This document shows positions 9,993 to 20,596 of a DNA stretch of 32,022 bases, piece after piece. The notes below the pieces were generated by a model. That model did not search any database. It was not told the DNA's origin and saw only the letters and a list, made by a program, of their open reading frames with translations. Positions within the stretch are counted from its first letter, which is position 1; the number at the start of each line of letters is the position of its first letter. The stretch comes from Syncephalis plumigaleata (lineage: Eukaryota; Zoopagomycota; Zoopagomycetes; Zoopagales; Piptocephalidaceae): the NCBI GenBank assembly GCA_025201365.1, contig JAIXMF010000142.1, positions 1 through 32,022 on the forward strand. The letters run 5' to 3'. A program made the position numbers and the translations under genes.

Positions 9993-10140
9993 GGATAAGC
10001 GAGAAATATACATGCTCACATTAGGCACTATTTATAGGAGGAAAATCCCAAGTTACTTTATTTAGTTCGATATTAATAAAGAGAAAAGGGTAAAAGCAAA
10101 ATATATATTCATGTATAATATTCTTCATATTAAAGTGTAA
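9993..10140 (+). repeat. Right inverted terminal repeat of the DIRS element
   Basis: Bases 9993-10122 are the perfect inverted copy of 5981-6110. The outermost 18 bases are specific to this end and match the second part of the ICR. It carries an inward-facing TATA-like box on the minus strand at 10029-10036. About 40 bp of unique sequence (9951-9992) separates it from the ICR. Confidence 0.92.
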
Positions 10141-11102
10141 ATACGGCAGGATGTCTGCCTAAACAGGGTCAATATTGGAATTGGCAAGTGTTAACACGCG
10201 GTGGCATTCTTCTTTTTTCATCCATTCATTCTTGCCTTCATTCTTGCCCAAGTAGATGCCAATTCCATAATGACGACAATATCATAAGAAAAGAAAAAAG
10301 TAGACATCATTAATGACATCATGATGAGTTGATGATGACGATAATGATGTTATGTTATGTTATGTTATTGTGGTTGATAGTAGTAGTAGTAGTAATAGTG
10401 GCAGTAGTAGTAGTTATAAAAACTAAAACGGCAAATAAACTGTTTTTTCTTTAACGATTGAAATGGTAAAGATATGCAGTGACGGCATATTTGATACGAA
10501 TAAGGCGGACATGTGAGCGAACAAGATTGGAAAGACAAGGGAGCGGGACAGCGGAAATCAGATCCATTGATGGTCATGTTTGACCAGAGTGAATGGATGA
10601 TTGAATGAAGTAACAAAAGAACAAATGAAGGAACAAATCAAAGATGAATTAGGAACTTGAACAGGCGATAAATCATATAATGCAGAATATGGGGAATATA
10701 GCTGAATAAGGAGAATTAACCAGAAATAAGAAGGAATAGACGATGAAGCGATGGAGGAAACAAACGATGAGTAGAAAGGAAATAGAGAGAGGTGGATAGA
10801 GAGATGGTGATGGAGAGAGAAAGAGAGAGAGAGAGAGATGGTAATAAAAATTACATGTCATTCTAAAAAAGCACGATAAAAAGATTGAGCTAATGTTAAA
10901 TGACATTGCAAGAATTAAAGTATCATCACAATAATTAGATATTGTTACTCGTTTGAAATAGATAATAGTATTATCATCCATGAATACATTCCAATATTTA
11001 GTTAGTAGGATGCGTTATAGACATGAAATAAAGCAACCATAACTGCATGCTTAATACTCTAGCCAAATAGAGTAGAGCAAGTAGCTCCATTTGCTGCCAT
11101 AC
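10141..11102. other. Intergenic region right of the DIRS element
   Basis: No gene recognised. It holds four exact GTTAT units at 10349-10368, a GTA-triplet run at about 10378-10396, and GA-rich sequence at about 10780-10840. It presumably contains the 3' UTR of the Q-rich gene that ends at 11103 on the minus strand. A short complementary pair (TTGGAATTGGCA near 10175 and TGCCAATTCC near 10258) could form a long-looped hairpin; its meaning is unknown. Confidence 0.5.
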
Positions 11103-11341
11103 CTATTGACCTACACGATCAATGGAATTGAACAAATGAACGGCACCCGCTGGAATATGCGATATCTGCTGGCAAGTATCATATTCGGATGTTAATGCTG
11201 CTGATATAGCTCTAGTATGACTCGAATCTGCAATGTATATATTGGATTGTAGCTCTTGTTGTTTCGGTTGTTGTTGTTGTTGTTGTTGAATAGTAAATAC
11301 GCTGTTAGGCATAGGTTGTGGATTCATATTGTTAACTACCA

Positions 11342-11372
<31 letters not shown>

Positions 11373-12168
11373 TGGTTCGGCCAACGATAATAATGACGCT
11401 TGCTGCGTCAATGCTAATGTAGTTGTATCCGTTACTGATGAAATAGAAATATCGATTACATTATTATTATTGCTGTGGTTATTGTTATTGTCGTTACCAT
11501 CATCTGGATTGCCCTGTTCAGGAATGTCTATCATCGGCATGGTTATATGACTTATTGGGGCCAATAAACTGCCATCGATGTGCGATTCCGGGAACAATGG
11601 AAGTTCTAAATAAAATGAAATTAATTAATAAATATATATGTACATACATGCCTATATACTAATAATATCGGATATACAAGAAGTGGCACGTATCGCTAAT
11701 GGAAACAATGTCCAATAGACAATACGGCACGACTAGCTACAGGATCACAGGACATACCTTCCATTGGAGAACCAAGGGCTTCAGGCGACCAGGAGAGATC
11801 AGGAAGTGAAGGTGATGCTTCTGGGAACTCGTAACCAATATTACTAGCATCAATAGCATTGGGAATAGTAGTAGTAGTTACAATATTGTGATTATTACTA
11901 CTATCGCTACTACTATTACTACTATTATTACTACTCATATTCACATCAACGTCATCATGTTGCTGCTGTTGCTGTTGCTGCTGCTGTTGATGTTGTTGTT
12001 GTTGATATTGTTGATAGATATAACTATCAGGCATGGTGATTATGCCATCCTGTTGGATTGGCGATGCCGCCACACTAGTTACAGTTGTCATTGCCGGTGA
12101 TGGACTCGTCGAAGAGAACTGCTGAGACATTACTGAGTCTGGTGTTTGTGCATAGCTTATTTGTTGAA

Positions 12169-12199
<31 letters not shown>

Positions 12200-12502
12200 A
12201 GCTATGGTGCCGTCAAATGGCACTGGCACTGGCATGGGTGAAAAGTACGACATGGCTCCTTCACCATCAGACTCTGGAGTCAGTGGCATCATCATTGGAG
12301 CAACGCCAAACTGGCCAGTGGACGGCATATTTATTAGATCCATCGTAGGATGTGCGCCGGCGAACATTGGCTCCGTAGCGGGGAGCTCGGGGAACCATTG
12401 TAGGCCGGGGTCAGGGGCTGGATAGTCGGCATCCAGCGCCTCGGGAAATAAGACGTCATCAAATTCTGGTTCGAAAAAGTCGAGGTCAGCTAGGGCAGGC
12501 AT
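11103..12502 (-). CDS. Glutamine-rich acidic protein, putative transcriptional regulator (2 exons)
   Basis: Exons 12502-11758 and 11605-11103, joined across a 152-bp intron (donor GTATGT, acceptor TTTATTTAG). They encode 415 aa and close in frame. The ATG at 12502 is the first in frame; the frame is open without ATG to 12655, so an upstream exon is possible. The N-terminus is strongly acidic and aromatic (LADLDFFEPEFDDVLFPEAL), like an acidic activation domain. Two poly-Q tracts and runs of Ser, Asn and Thr follow. Acidic, hydrophobic patches with Pro, such as PSLPDLSWSPEALGSPM, flank the splice junction. No DNA-binding or catalytic domain is visible. A co-activator or a factor whose binding domain lies in an unfound exon are both possible. 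A second donor-like GTAGGT near 11110 leaves a further 3' exon open. Confidence 0.62.
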
Positions 12503-14535
12503 TACGGGTGGTGTTGGAGGCGCGTAGATGATGGCGGTATTATAAGGGGAACTAGCCAGTTTCGTAATTTGTTGACAATTAACTTGGCTGCGAATACACG
12601 TATACACGCACACTTGATTGAGTTCTAGTCTATTGGAGGGAGGACAGATATTCAAATACCTGATAGACCAAACTTGTAAACCCTTGTTTATACGATGCTA
12701 TTTAGCAAAACCAATACTCTCTTCAACCAGATAATATATGTATATATATGTAGGTGTGGGTGTGGAGAGAGAGATTGAAAGGAAAAGAGAAAAGGAGGAG
12801 GAACTACTTGGGACAGTAAGTAGTATGGCGCAACACTGGAAATGGCCGATCACAACCAGTGGCGTTAAAGGGATTGACGACTTAAGGTGGTAGGTGTAAG
12901 ATGAATAATAAATTAAACACAACCAATCTTGCTTCGAAAATTGTGGTTGGACTAGAGCGATAAGCTGTAATAGACTTGTTTGATATGGAAGATACCAATG
13001 TTGTTGTTGTTGTTGTTGATGTTGTTAATGGCAATGTTACTTTGTAGTAGAGCTAGAACAATAATACAAATAGATGATAAGTGACTTGATCCAGTTTACA
13101 ATTGAACGAGTTGGAATGAATAAATAGGCAATAAATAAACAAATAAATAAATGCTCAGATTTCTTGTTGATGTAGTATTCTTAGAAACTACTACACTGTT
13201 CAATTGATTCTGGCAGCAATGAAATGGTGGTGTAAAGCAGGAGGAGGAGTATCGCCACCACTACTAAAGAGTACAAAGGGGAGGAGTTGATTCACAAGTA
13301 AGTGTGCGCTTGATGTATATCATCGATTGATACACCGATACTGAGCTGAAATTCAAATAATTGATATTGAATATGGAGGAGTATCAAGGGAGAGAGAAAT
13401 ATATGTGATATGAAAATGTATCCACCAAATCAATCCTACTAATGAGTGTCACCTCTGATTGATGATATCCACCAATTTACTCACCCGAGACGTATAATAG
13501 AGTAGAGGACGACAGGCAGATATCACGGTGCTGGTTGCTATAGACCGACTAATTACGCTACAAGCTAGAATCGGCTACGACGAGGACGACGAGGACAAAG
13601 ACGAGACCAGCTACAAGCACAAATATCGTTTATAAGCGCACGCAGCCAGTTAGGCAAATTGCAATGCAAGAAAGACAGAATATGTCGCGTATGAAAGTGT
13701 CAGAGCGCGACACGCGCGTATGATGGTCACTACGCAGTCAGTCGTAGACGGAAGCGAGCTTTCGATTACAACTACTAAACAATGAAATAGAAGCAAAAGG
13801 GAAGAATGAACACACGACTGGGCATGTCCGCCTGTGTGCTGGGTTATTGTTGTAGGTGGAAAGTAATCCTGCCCACATTCACTCGCACATTCATACACAC
13901 CATCCAATTTGTGTCTGGAATGAATGTGAGCGTTGCAGCAGGTGAAGGAGGGCAAAAAAATGCATTAGTCATACTGTGTCCACAACTCATTGACAACAAT
14001 CCGTACCACCCCTTTCCGTCTTGCAATTAATCATTTGACATTACTTGTTTCTTCCAGTAAGCAAAGCATCAATATATTGAATTATAAATGATAGCAATTA
14101 TGCCTAACTATAAACTGCTAGTATACTAAGTATAAACCGTGCCGTGTTAATGACAATTACTGTTTATCTAATGTGTGTGTGTGTGTATAGATGTGTATGT
14201 TGTGCCAATGGATAGATAGAACAGAGTGGATTATTGTTATTGTTACTCTAAATATAGATTGGAGATACAAGCCGACGTTAGATGACTCATTTATTGCATT
14301 TGCTATCACCCAAGAATGGAAGCACGTTTAGATTGCATGAACTGGCTAATGATCCTTATTACTATTATATTTTGACTGAAATTCAATAACTATTATAAAA
14401 TACATATAATCATGTCTATCTACCTATCTATCAGAAATGGTGTATGCATGTTTATTCATATAAATACTACAACAATACATTAAAATATCAAGAATGCCTT
14501 CAATTTGACGAGAAAATGTAAACTATATCCTATTG
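12503..14535. other. Intergenic region with simple repeats
   Basis: About 2 kb with no convincing gene; the small open frames lack family motifs. It presumably carries the promoter and 5' UTR of the Q-rich gene (minus strand) and the 3' UTR of the gene ending at 14536. A minus-strand AATAAA at 14456-14451 fits that gene's poly(A) signal, about 80 bp past its stop. Simple repeats include GTT triplets at about 13000-13020, GAC/GAG triplets at about 13575-13610 and a GT run at about 14171-14187. Confidence 0.5.
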
Positions 14536-15733
14536 TTAGTCACGCTTGAGTATACCGCGAATATTCAATTTCCACCATGCTCTCCTCTTCCTGGATCGTT
14601 CCACTGGCGATGAGCATCGTTTCCCAGGATGCTTCTCCGATATTGTAGATTTATTCTTTGGCGCAACAGAAGAAGTCGACACGGGCGACAATGGCACGGA
14701 AGAAGAGGGCGACGACATTTCCGATCGAGCCATTTGGTTAACATGCGACGTGTGCAAACTGTTATACGATATCACAGGTGTCGAATGGCGACGTGCCATG
14801 AAAAAGTTAACTAACGGCATCGGTTGCCTTGATGGATCGGGTTGTCTCTCCGCGGGCTGTACGAGTGGCTCGTCGAGCAACATCCATCCGTTCTCCAGTC
14901 CTTTGTCTACCATCTCCCATTCACAAGCGTCGAGATGTCGTACATCGGAGATATTCGATAGAGCTTCCGGGGTAATATTCCTTGCATACTCAACACTATG
15001 CGCGATAATCTCTTCAATACGTGCACGCGCGTTAACTCGTTCTGTCTGCGTCATTATACGAGTGCCAGATGTGATCGTAGGGTCAAGATCGCTTAGAACT
15101 ATGAGTGCTGAAAGTGAGTTGGAAAGCGATTCCATGTTCGACTCTATGGAGTGTGTATCGGATAACTGCCCATTATTGCCATTGCTATTGTTGTTCTCCT
15201 CGAGATCGTTCGCTCGTCTATGCAGGTAAACCTCTGCTCGTACCTCTCGATGATTCACGGTGGATTCTCTGCCGTTCATTCCGTTAATTTGACTGTCACG
15301 TCGACTACGAGGAGCATCAGCGGATTTAGGCACCAATCTATAGGTGTGCGCTAATTCCTCGCTTGCTCGCATTAAATCGATTTGCGGCAGTGGATCAACA
15401 GATTGCGACAATGACGGGACATACACAACAACATGACGCGAGCCAAGCTGGCCAAGTGACATGGTGCTGCGTGGACGACCGGGAAGCTCCTGACTCCAGT
15501 TTGGAGACGAACTACGACTTGGAATTGTCGGACAATCTGATATGATAGGGAAATTTAGGGTTTAATAAGCCATTCCTTGCATTGCATACGCGGAGCAATC
15601 AATACGTTGCATGATGCTCACCATTGTAGAATACTTGTTCGATATATCTGCCTGCTTCCGGGTAATTCGAACGACGAGATCCTCCACTATCTCCCGGGCG
15701 TTGATGTTGATTGGATATATCCGGGACACTCAT
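14536..15733 (-). CDS. Protein of unknown function, basic C-terminus (2 exons)
   Basis: Exon 1 runs 15733-15622 and exon 2 runs 15536-14536, across an 85-bp intron (donor GTGAGC, acceptor CATATCAG). They encode 370 aa and close in frame. The ATG at 15733 begins MSVPDISNQHQRPGD. I do not recognise the family. The protein is mostly Ser/Asn/Arg-rich and probably disordered. A more ordered-looking middle (about residues 190-270) includes TERVNARARIEEIIAHSVEY and DACEWEMVDKGLENGWMLLD. The end is strongly basic with Trp residues (RKRRAWWKLNIRGILKRD), which could be a nuclear localisation or membrane-binding tail. No signal peptide or membrane segment is seen. Codon use and the clean splice junction support a real gene. 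Confidence 0.68.
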
Positions 15734-16123
15734 AGTCGTGTAGGTGATATTGAATCAGAATTGTTGCAAAATGACTGTAAAGATACGGATGCACTATGAT
15801 ATGGTTGATACAAACTATTACAATGTATAGCAAATGGACAAAAACAAAAAATACGTTGACGGTAAACAATAGGATAGCTGTCTTTAATGGGAATACGGCT
15901 GATGAATCTTAATCGCTTCTATTTATTTACTTGCCTATCTACTTGCTAATACAATGGTTGCTTATGCCTGCCATGGTAAGGCAACGCTGTCAGCCTAGTC
16001 ACACGACTGTAAAGGGCGTTGAAGTTTATACTTTTGTATGAAAGAATGATTTACCAAAAATAGTATATTGTCCGGCGTTATGTAGGAGAGCGATAGCTGG
16101 TAAAGCCTTTTTTTCTTGCAAGA
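15734..16123. other. Short intergenic region
   Basis: About 390 bp between the unrecognised gene and the small candidate ORF. Nothing recognised beyond AT-rich sequence that probably includes the promoter of the gene starting at 15733. Confidence 0.4.
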
Positions 16124-16345
16124 CTATCTTCCACGGATAACAGTCATATCAAATGATTTTATTTCATTGCCAAGCTGTCGTTGCACCGCATAAACAAGAT
16201 TACTCGCAGTAGTTGAACAATTACTTGCGAATAATATGGTGTCATCGAATTTACGGGAAACATCATTGTAGGTAAGCGTATTCGCGACTAAATCGGTGTC
16301 ATCCACGTATTCTCCTGTTAGGGAATAGCTGTTATCTAGCATCAT
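16124..16345 (-). CDS. Small hypothetical protein, 73 aa
   Basis: An ATG-started frame (MMLDNSYSLTGEYVDDTDLV...) ends at a TAG at 16124. The composition is ordinary for a soluble protein, acidic at the N-terminus (EYVDDTD) and basic at the end (VIRGR), not low-complexity like most spurious frames here. A helical pattern in the second half (TASNLVYAVQRQLGNEIKSF) could be a coiled coil. I cannot assign a family. It may be a complete small gene or one exon of a larger minus-strand gene; I found no clear partner exon. Confidence 0.35.
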   Translation of the reverse strand: MMLDNSYSLTGEYVDDTDLVANTLTYNDVSRKFDDTILFASNCSTTASNLVYAVQRQLGNEIKSFDMTVIRGR

Positions 16346-17129
16346 GAATGAAATTGGAACGACAAAACACCCTCGATGTCTCCGCTACAGGCTTTTACCA
16401 CATGATTAATTTCTACAGAGCTGTATATGGCAGGAGACACGATGCACTGCAGCAGGGTCTAGGGACATTCAACTATGCTGTCACTATCATTACCATTATC
16501 ATCATTGTTAGTTTTGTTAATATCCAATGTAGCTGTTACACCAACATAGCGGTTTGTGACTACGAATATTGTCTGGGTGATCGTATATTGTTGTTAAAAC
16601 ATAAAGTGATCCTTAGCAGTGAATTAAACGTTAAACAAACAAACAAACAGCTGCGCGAAACAGTGCCCGTTCTAGAATAAAGATATATTGCTGTATGACA
16701 TCAAAGGAAGCGGCACATAACTGAAACTATCCAGTGCGCGGGAATTTACTCATAATTGAATGCGCGTTTCAGCAGGATAATTTCAAGTAGAAAGGAAAGG
16801 ATAAAAGTTTGATATCAGGTCATGATGATACTAGGGGGCCACATTTTTTACGCTACGTTGTTTTATAATAATAACCAGTTGTGAGACGCGTTGTCAGTAG
16901 CGGTGTGCCGTTTATAACTCGTGGATCGCTTGCAATTCTAGCGCTCATCAGAGTTAACTTCCCTCGTCCTACTATAAACGTCGTCTCTCAATTTCAACGA
17001 TTCTTCTTCTTTTTCTTCTTCCTCTTCTTTTTCTTCTTCTTCTTCTTCTTCCCGTCCATTCTAGCTGTGTACAATTACATCTTTTAGCATTTTGCACCAT
17101 TGACTGTTGCAAAGAACACTGCGCTAGCC
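16346..17129. other. Upstream region of the DH-domain gene
   Basis: Nearly 800 bp with no gene I can support. The plus-strand 110-codon frame at 16348-16680 is discussed among the rejected items. Its right end holds a pure-pyrimidine tract and the presumed promoter and leader of the gene starting at 17130. Confidence 0.4.
17001..17053 (+). repeat. Uninterrupted 53-nt TCT/TTC pyrimidine tract
   Basis: Every base from 17001 to 17053 is C or T, mostly TTC triplets. It ends 76 bp before the ATG at 17130. CT-rich tracts just upstream of the coding start are a common fungal core-promoter feature, so it may help set the transcription start. A simple microsatellite is equally possible. Confidence 0.7.
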
Positions 17130-19355
17130 ATGCTGAAGCTTAACTGTTCGCGACATGCCATTTCCCTGCATCCTATCTCCCTGTCGTACAAGTGCAAATC
17201 CGCGGAACGAGCAATTCTGGGGCATACCCTACTTGATTCGAGCATTTTATCACAACGCAATATTCTACTACAAAATCAAAAAACTCAACCACCTGTCCAA
17301 TTACAAAAGAAGATTACAGAGCTTTTTCAGAAAGATGGTGAGTCATCGGCATCCTACCCGACACTGCCTCGCTCGCAGCCGAAGGAGCCGGCGTATCCGG
17401 ACATCTTCAATACTGCGCCACCAAGAAGCCATCAACTGCCGAAGCTATCCTCTACACCAAATCTACGCGTAAAGAATCATGCGGACTCATTAGCGTGTCG
17501 ACCGGCTCCCACAGCTGATCTGTCCGAACCACAACTATTCACCCTTGAAGGGGATGAAGGTAAGCAAAGCAGTGGCACATGCATGTATATATATATTGTT
17601 TATTTATATTGTTTATTGATCTATCCTTAGAATACGATCACAAGTTTCTTATCTTGTTACGTCGCCTTATTAGCGATGAACAGCTTTACGTGCGTGCGCT
17701 ATACACTATAGAAAGATGCTTTTCCAAGCCACTCCAACAGCGATACGCAATGAAGCGACGAAAGAACATTCAGAAATGGCGTCAACTACTCGGATTCCAA
17801 TCGCAAAATATAGTGTCAAACTTATCGTTACATGGTCCATTGTCGTCGTTTGCCGATAGCGCCAAGTCCAAGATGGGCAAAGCTTCCCGTAAAATAGCGC
17901 ATCGAACAAAGGACGCGAGCAATACATGCGCGGAATCCGTCTCGCTTGATCCTGTGGATGTGTTGGAGCGCATGTTCTTCTACCTGCCAATACTGATTGA
18001 TCTTCATAATGACTTTCTCGCGCAATTGAAACGAATGTAAGCGATCGTCAAATAATGTATATGCTTGAGCAATCATTAATACTTTTGTATACATAGGTTG
18101 ACCACACAGCCATCTATCATGCAATTGCTTTATGTGGTGAACATCATGGTAAGCGCACCTATTTAGCTAGTACGCCATGCAATAGATCGTGCTAATCATT
18201 TATGTGCAGACCAAGCGTTTTGTCGTGTACAAGGATATCATCAATCATAACTATGTCAAGGCATTGGCGGATTTCGAGACCTTGATGCAGACGGATAAAG
18301 CTTTCCGACGTGCCGTTGAGGTAACTATCATTCAATGACATGCACAATGCAATCATCATGTCTCTAACGCGATTCCACCATTGTTATTATTATTAAGGAA
18401 TGTACCGAGGCAACCGATCACTTGAAACTTCGAGCGTTACTTCAACGAACACGTCACCGCGTCGATTATTACATCGAGATGCTCGAGGGATTAAGGGCAA
18501 AGCATATATTGCCCGAAGCCACGTATACACTTGCCAAGGCGGACCAGTGTGTTAACTTGCTCGTCGAAATATCACAACAAACAAGACAGTGGTAAGTTGG
18601 AAGAGGACATGCACACATCTTTACCGCACGCATACTGATCGATCAATCTAGGACGAAATTGGCCGAAGATACGGAAAAGATTGCGCTAACCGCATCCTCA
18701 CTACAAGGAACGTCTAGTTTTTATCAGACAACCGATGATAAACCGCTGATTAGTGGGAATGTAACGCTCTGTAAAACTAGCAATCCTTTAATGAAACGAC
18801 CCATGTGCGCACAACTACTTGCCGATCAATTACGTCTACTAGATCCGGCCAGCGATAATACTTGTGCGGAAAAGGTACGCGTACCACTGTTGTGTATAAT
18901 CCCGTTACCTTACCTAACTTGCTATGCAATACTATTATAGCAACAAGTGACCATGTCATTGGAACAGGCCAAAGTTTATACATGTACGCACAACACCAAA
19001 TCAGGTCCATTCCACATTCTCGTCCGTACTCATAGTAACGACATGCTCATTGAACTCGACACCATTGGTGTATTTCAAAAGTGGCGTGCTCAATTCAAGA
19101 AAGTGCTAACGTCATTACACGGTGAACATGGTAAGCTAACCAACTAGTTAGTTATAGCATCGATTGATCATACTGCTTTCTCATTCGACTAACCAAAACA
19201 AAACGCATCAATTCGCTATTTATTATAATATAGGTAAAGCTTATCTACATAAAGTTTGTGAATTACCGCTCAATACCTAAACAAATGCATCGTCCTATCG
19301 CATTTTAGCTGAACCAACACCGCCTAGAGATCTGAAAAAGTACATTATGCATTAA
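17130..19355 (+). CDS. DH-domain protein, putative Rho guanine nucleotide exchange factor (8 exons)
   Basis: Exons 17130-17559, 17631-18036, 18097-18148, 18210-18320, 18398-18591, 18652-18874, 18941-19130 and 19309-19355 join in frame to 550 aa. Residues 1-143 are a Pro/Ser-rich, probably disordered N-terminus. The DH domain starts at EYDHKFLILLRRLISDEQLY (about 144) and runs to about 400; ECTEATDHLKLRALLQRTRHR resembles the conserved third DH helix. A divergent PH-like region (about 410-535) ends with GVFQKWRAQFKKVL, the typical C-terminal PH helix. DH-PH proteins load GTP onto Rho/Cdc42-type GTPases at membranes to control actin and polarity. An insertion around residues 185-235 separates the first and second DH conserved regions. 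The last exon is ambiguous: an acceptor at 19233 would instead give a stop at 19280. AATAAA is at 19393-19398. Confidence 0.8.
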
Positions 19356-19505
19356 CCATACAAGCAACATCTAGATATTTGCACAATCTATGAATAAATA
19401 TGAATAGTTTTTGTCATCATAGTTGCATTCTAACTCCTCGGTGTACATCTCATTTATTCGAATACTGTTCTTTGCTTAATGTAACGCATACTGATAATTG
19501 CATTA

Positions 19506-19538
19506 CAGGCTTTTTCCATCCAATTTGCGCAGTTAGCC
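19506..19538 (+). repeat. Left terminal inverted repeat of the Tc1/mariner-like element
   Basis: This 33-bp end matches the inverted right end (20597-20629) at 29 of 33 positions. It includes an uninterrupted 21-bp core at 19511-19531. Weaker similarity continues inward for about 30 bp with a 6-bp gap. It starts CAGGC, whereas the right end starts CAGTG. Confidence 0.82.
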
Positions 19539-19574
19539 TTTTGTTTTATGAATAAATAATGATGATGTTAACAC

Positions 19575-19956
19575 TTACCGGCCTTTTGTGCCCCCTGCAT
19601 TCTGTTTCCCAGCCCCCTCTGGAGAAGAACTGAGGTGGTTGACGATACAACCCCGGTAATTTGTTATTTGTTGTTTGGTTCCTCGATGTCCTTGTCCTCC
19701 TTGTCTTGAATGATTGGAAGCAACGACACTTGGATGAGGGTGTGTTGGAACATCGGTTCCACTACGAAGGCATTTGGTGATTTGAATGAAATCCAGACGA
19801 GCAACCATAACCCCGATTCCACAAGCGATACTCGAATCCTTTAACTTGCATGTCCTCTTAATCATTGTTTCGATGTGTGCATCTAATAGAATAATGAGTT
19901 AGTATACTGTAATAAATATCAAAGTGTAATGAGATATACTTACCGTAAGGGATCAT
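19575..19956 (-). CDS. Candidate small spliced ORF inside the Tc1/mariner-like element, 106 aa
   Basis: A 13-bp exon (19956-19944, starting ATGATCCCTTAC) can join 19882-19575 across a 61-bp intron with good signals (donor GTAAGT, acceptor TTCTATTAG). The result reads MIPYDAHIETMIKRTCKLKD and continues to a TAA at 19575 that itself lies in a donor-like CGGTAAGT. The N-terminal half looks protein-like (SSIACGIGVMVARLDF). The C-terminal half is Gly/Gln/Ser-rich. I recognise no transposase, Gag or host family. It may be a relic of the element's gene, a captured host exon, or chance. Confidence 0.25.
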
Positions 19957-20024
19957 GACAAGTAGTAGGACACTTTCTCATTGATAGTGTGGGAGCTATG
20001 GTTGCTCGATTTGCTCAAGCACAA

Positions 20025-20489
20025 TGTGTAGGCGATATACAATAAGGTAGTGTGAGTAGAGTGTAATAGGGACGATTGAACTGGAAGATGAAGATAAGTT
20101 TATTCAATTCGTACAAAATAGGACCCATATTTATAGTGGATAATGTAACATTATTCAATATTGAAACTATGGTGAGTGTTGAAGGAACATGGCTGTAATA
20201 CCAACATAGACACCAATCTCATGATGCAGAAGTGACAGGGGAGTAATAATGAGCAATAAGAAGCGCATCTCAGAAAGGATTACGTATGCCCATAGATACA
20301 TTTCATCAAAGTGTTGCTACCTTCAGATGTTCAAAGAAATGAAGGATCAGTGCAACAACGAAGAACTAAGCAACAAGAAATAACTTATCCGTAATTGGTA
20401 TCACTTTGCATCCAAGATATGTGAGTTCTATCAACGTGTCTATTATTTAGTATCACTAATTGTAATATGTGATATCGCTATCATTAACA
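20025..20489 (-). repeat. Possible solo or remnant LTR nested in the Tc1/mariner-like element
   Basis: On the minus strand a polypurine-like GTTGAGGGAGA is followed immediately by TGTTAATG, the usual arrangement at the start of a Ty1/copia-type 3' LTR. A TATA-like TATAAATA (20135-20128) and AATAAA (20104-20099) follow about 350 bp later in the right order. The segment can end at CTACACA (20025). There is no second LTR and no recognised pol sequence. The call rests on these short signals only. Confidence 0.3.
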
Positions 20490-20596
20490 TCTCCCTCAAC
20501 TGCTAGGGCAATGACAACTACTCAATAATAATAGCAACATGATAATACTGTTAACAATTGTGTTAATCTATTTATTAATAAACAACAAAAGTGAAA

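Larger units (their letters stand above)
5936..10140 (+). mobile_element. DIRS-type tyrosine-recombinase retrotransposon, structurally complete
   Basis: The 4205-bp element has all the hallmarks of the DIRS order. It has inverted (not direct) terminal repeats whose outer edges differ between left and right. An internal complementary region lies just before the right repeat. The ORFs run Gag-like, reverse transcriptase/RNase H/methyltransferase-like, then tyrosine recombinase. The three protein frames are intact and 130 bp of the terminal repeats are identical, so the insertion looks young. I see no target-site duplication, as expected for recombinase-mediated insertion. AA occurs at both edges (5936-5937 and 10139-10140) and may be the crossover dinucleotide, which would make the empty site GATGG-AA-ATACGG. 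DIRS elements are thought to replicate through a circular DNA intermediate and integrate with the recombinase instead of a DDE integrase. Confidence 0.93.

Noticed and set aside
11888-12425. Plus-strand Leu/Ala-rich frames
   Set aside because: Antisense to the poly-Q and Ser/Asn tracts of the Q-rich gene.
16348-16680. 110-codon plus-strand frame
   Set aside because: A hydrophobic ATT/ATC run and a poly-Lys/Asn/Gln end; overlaps the start region of the opposite-strand candidate and shows no motif. Not excluded, but not supported.
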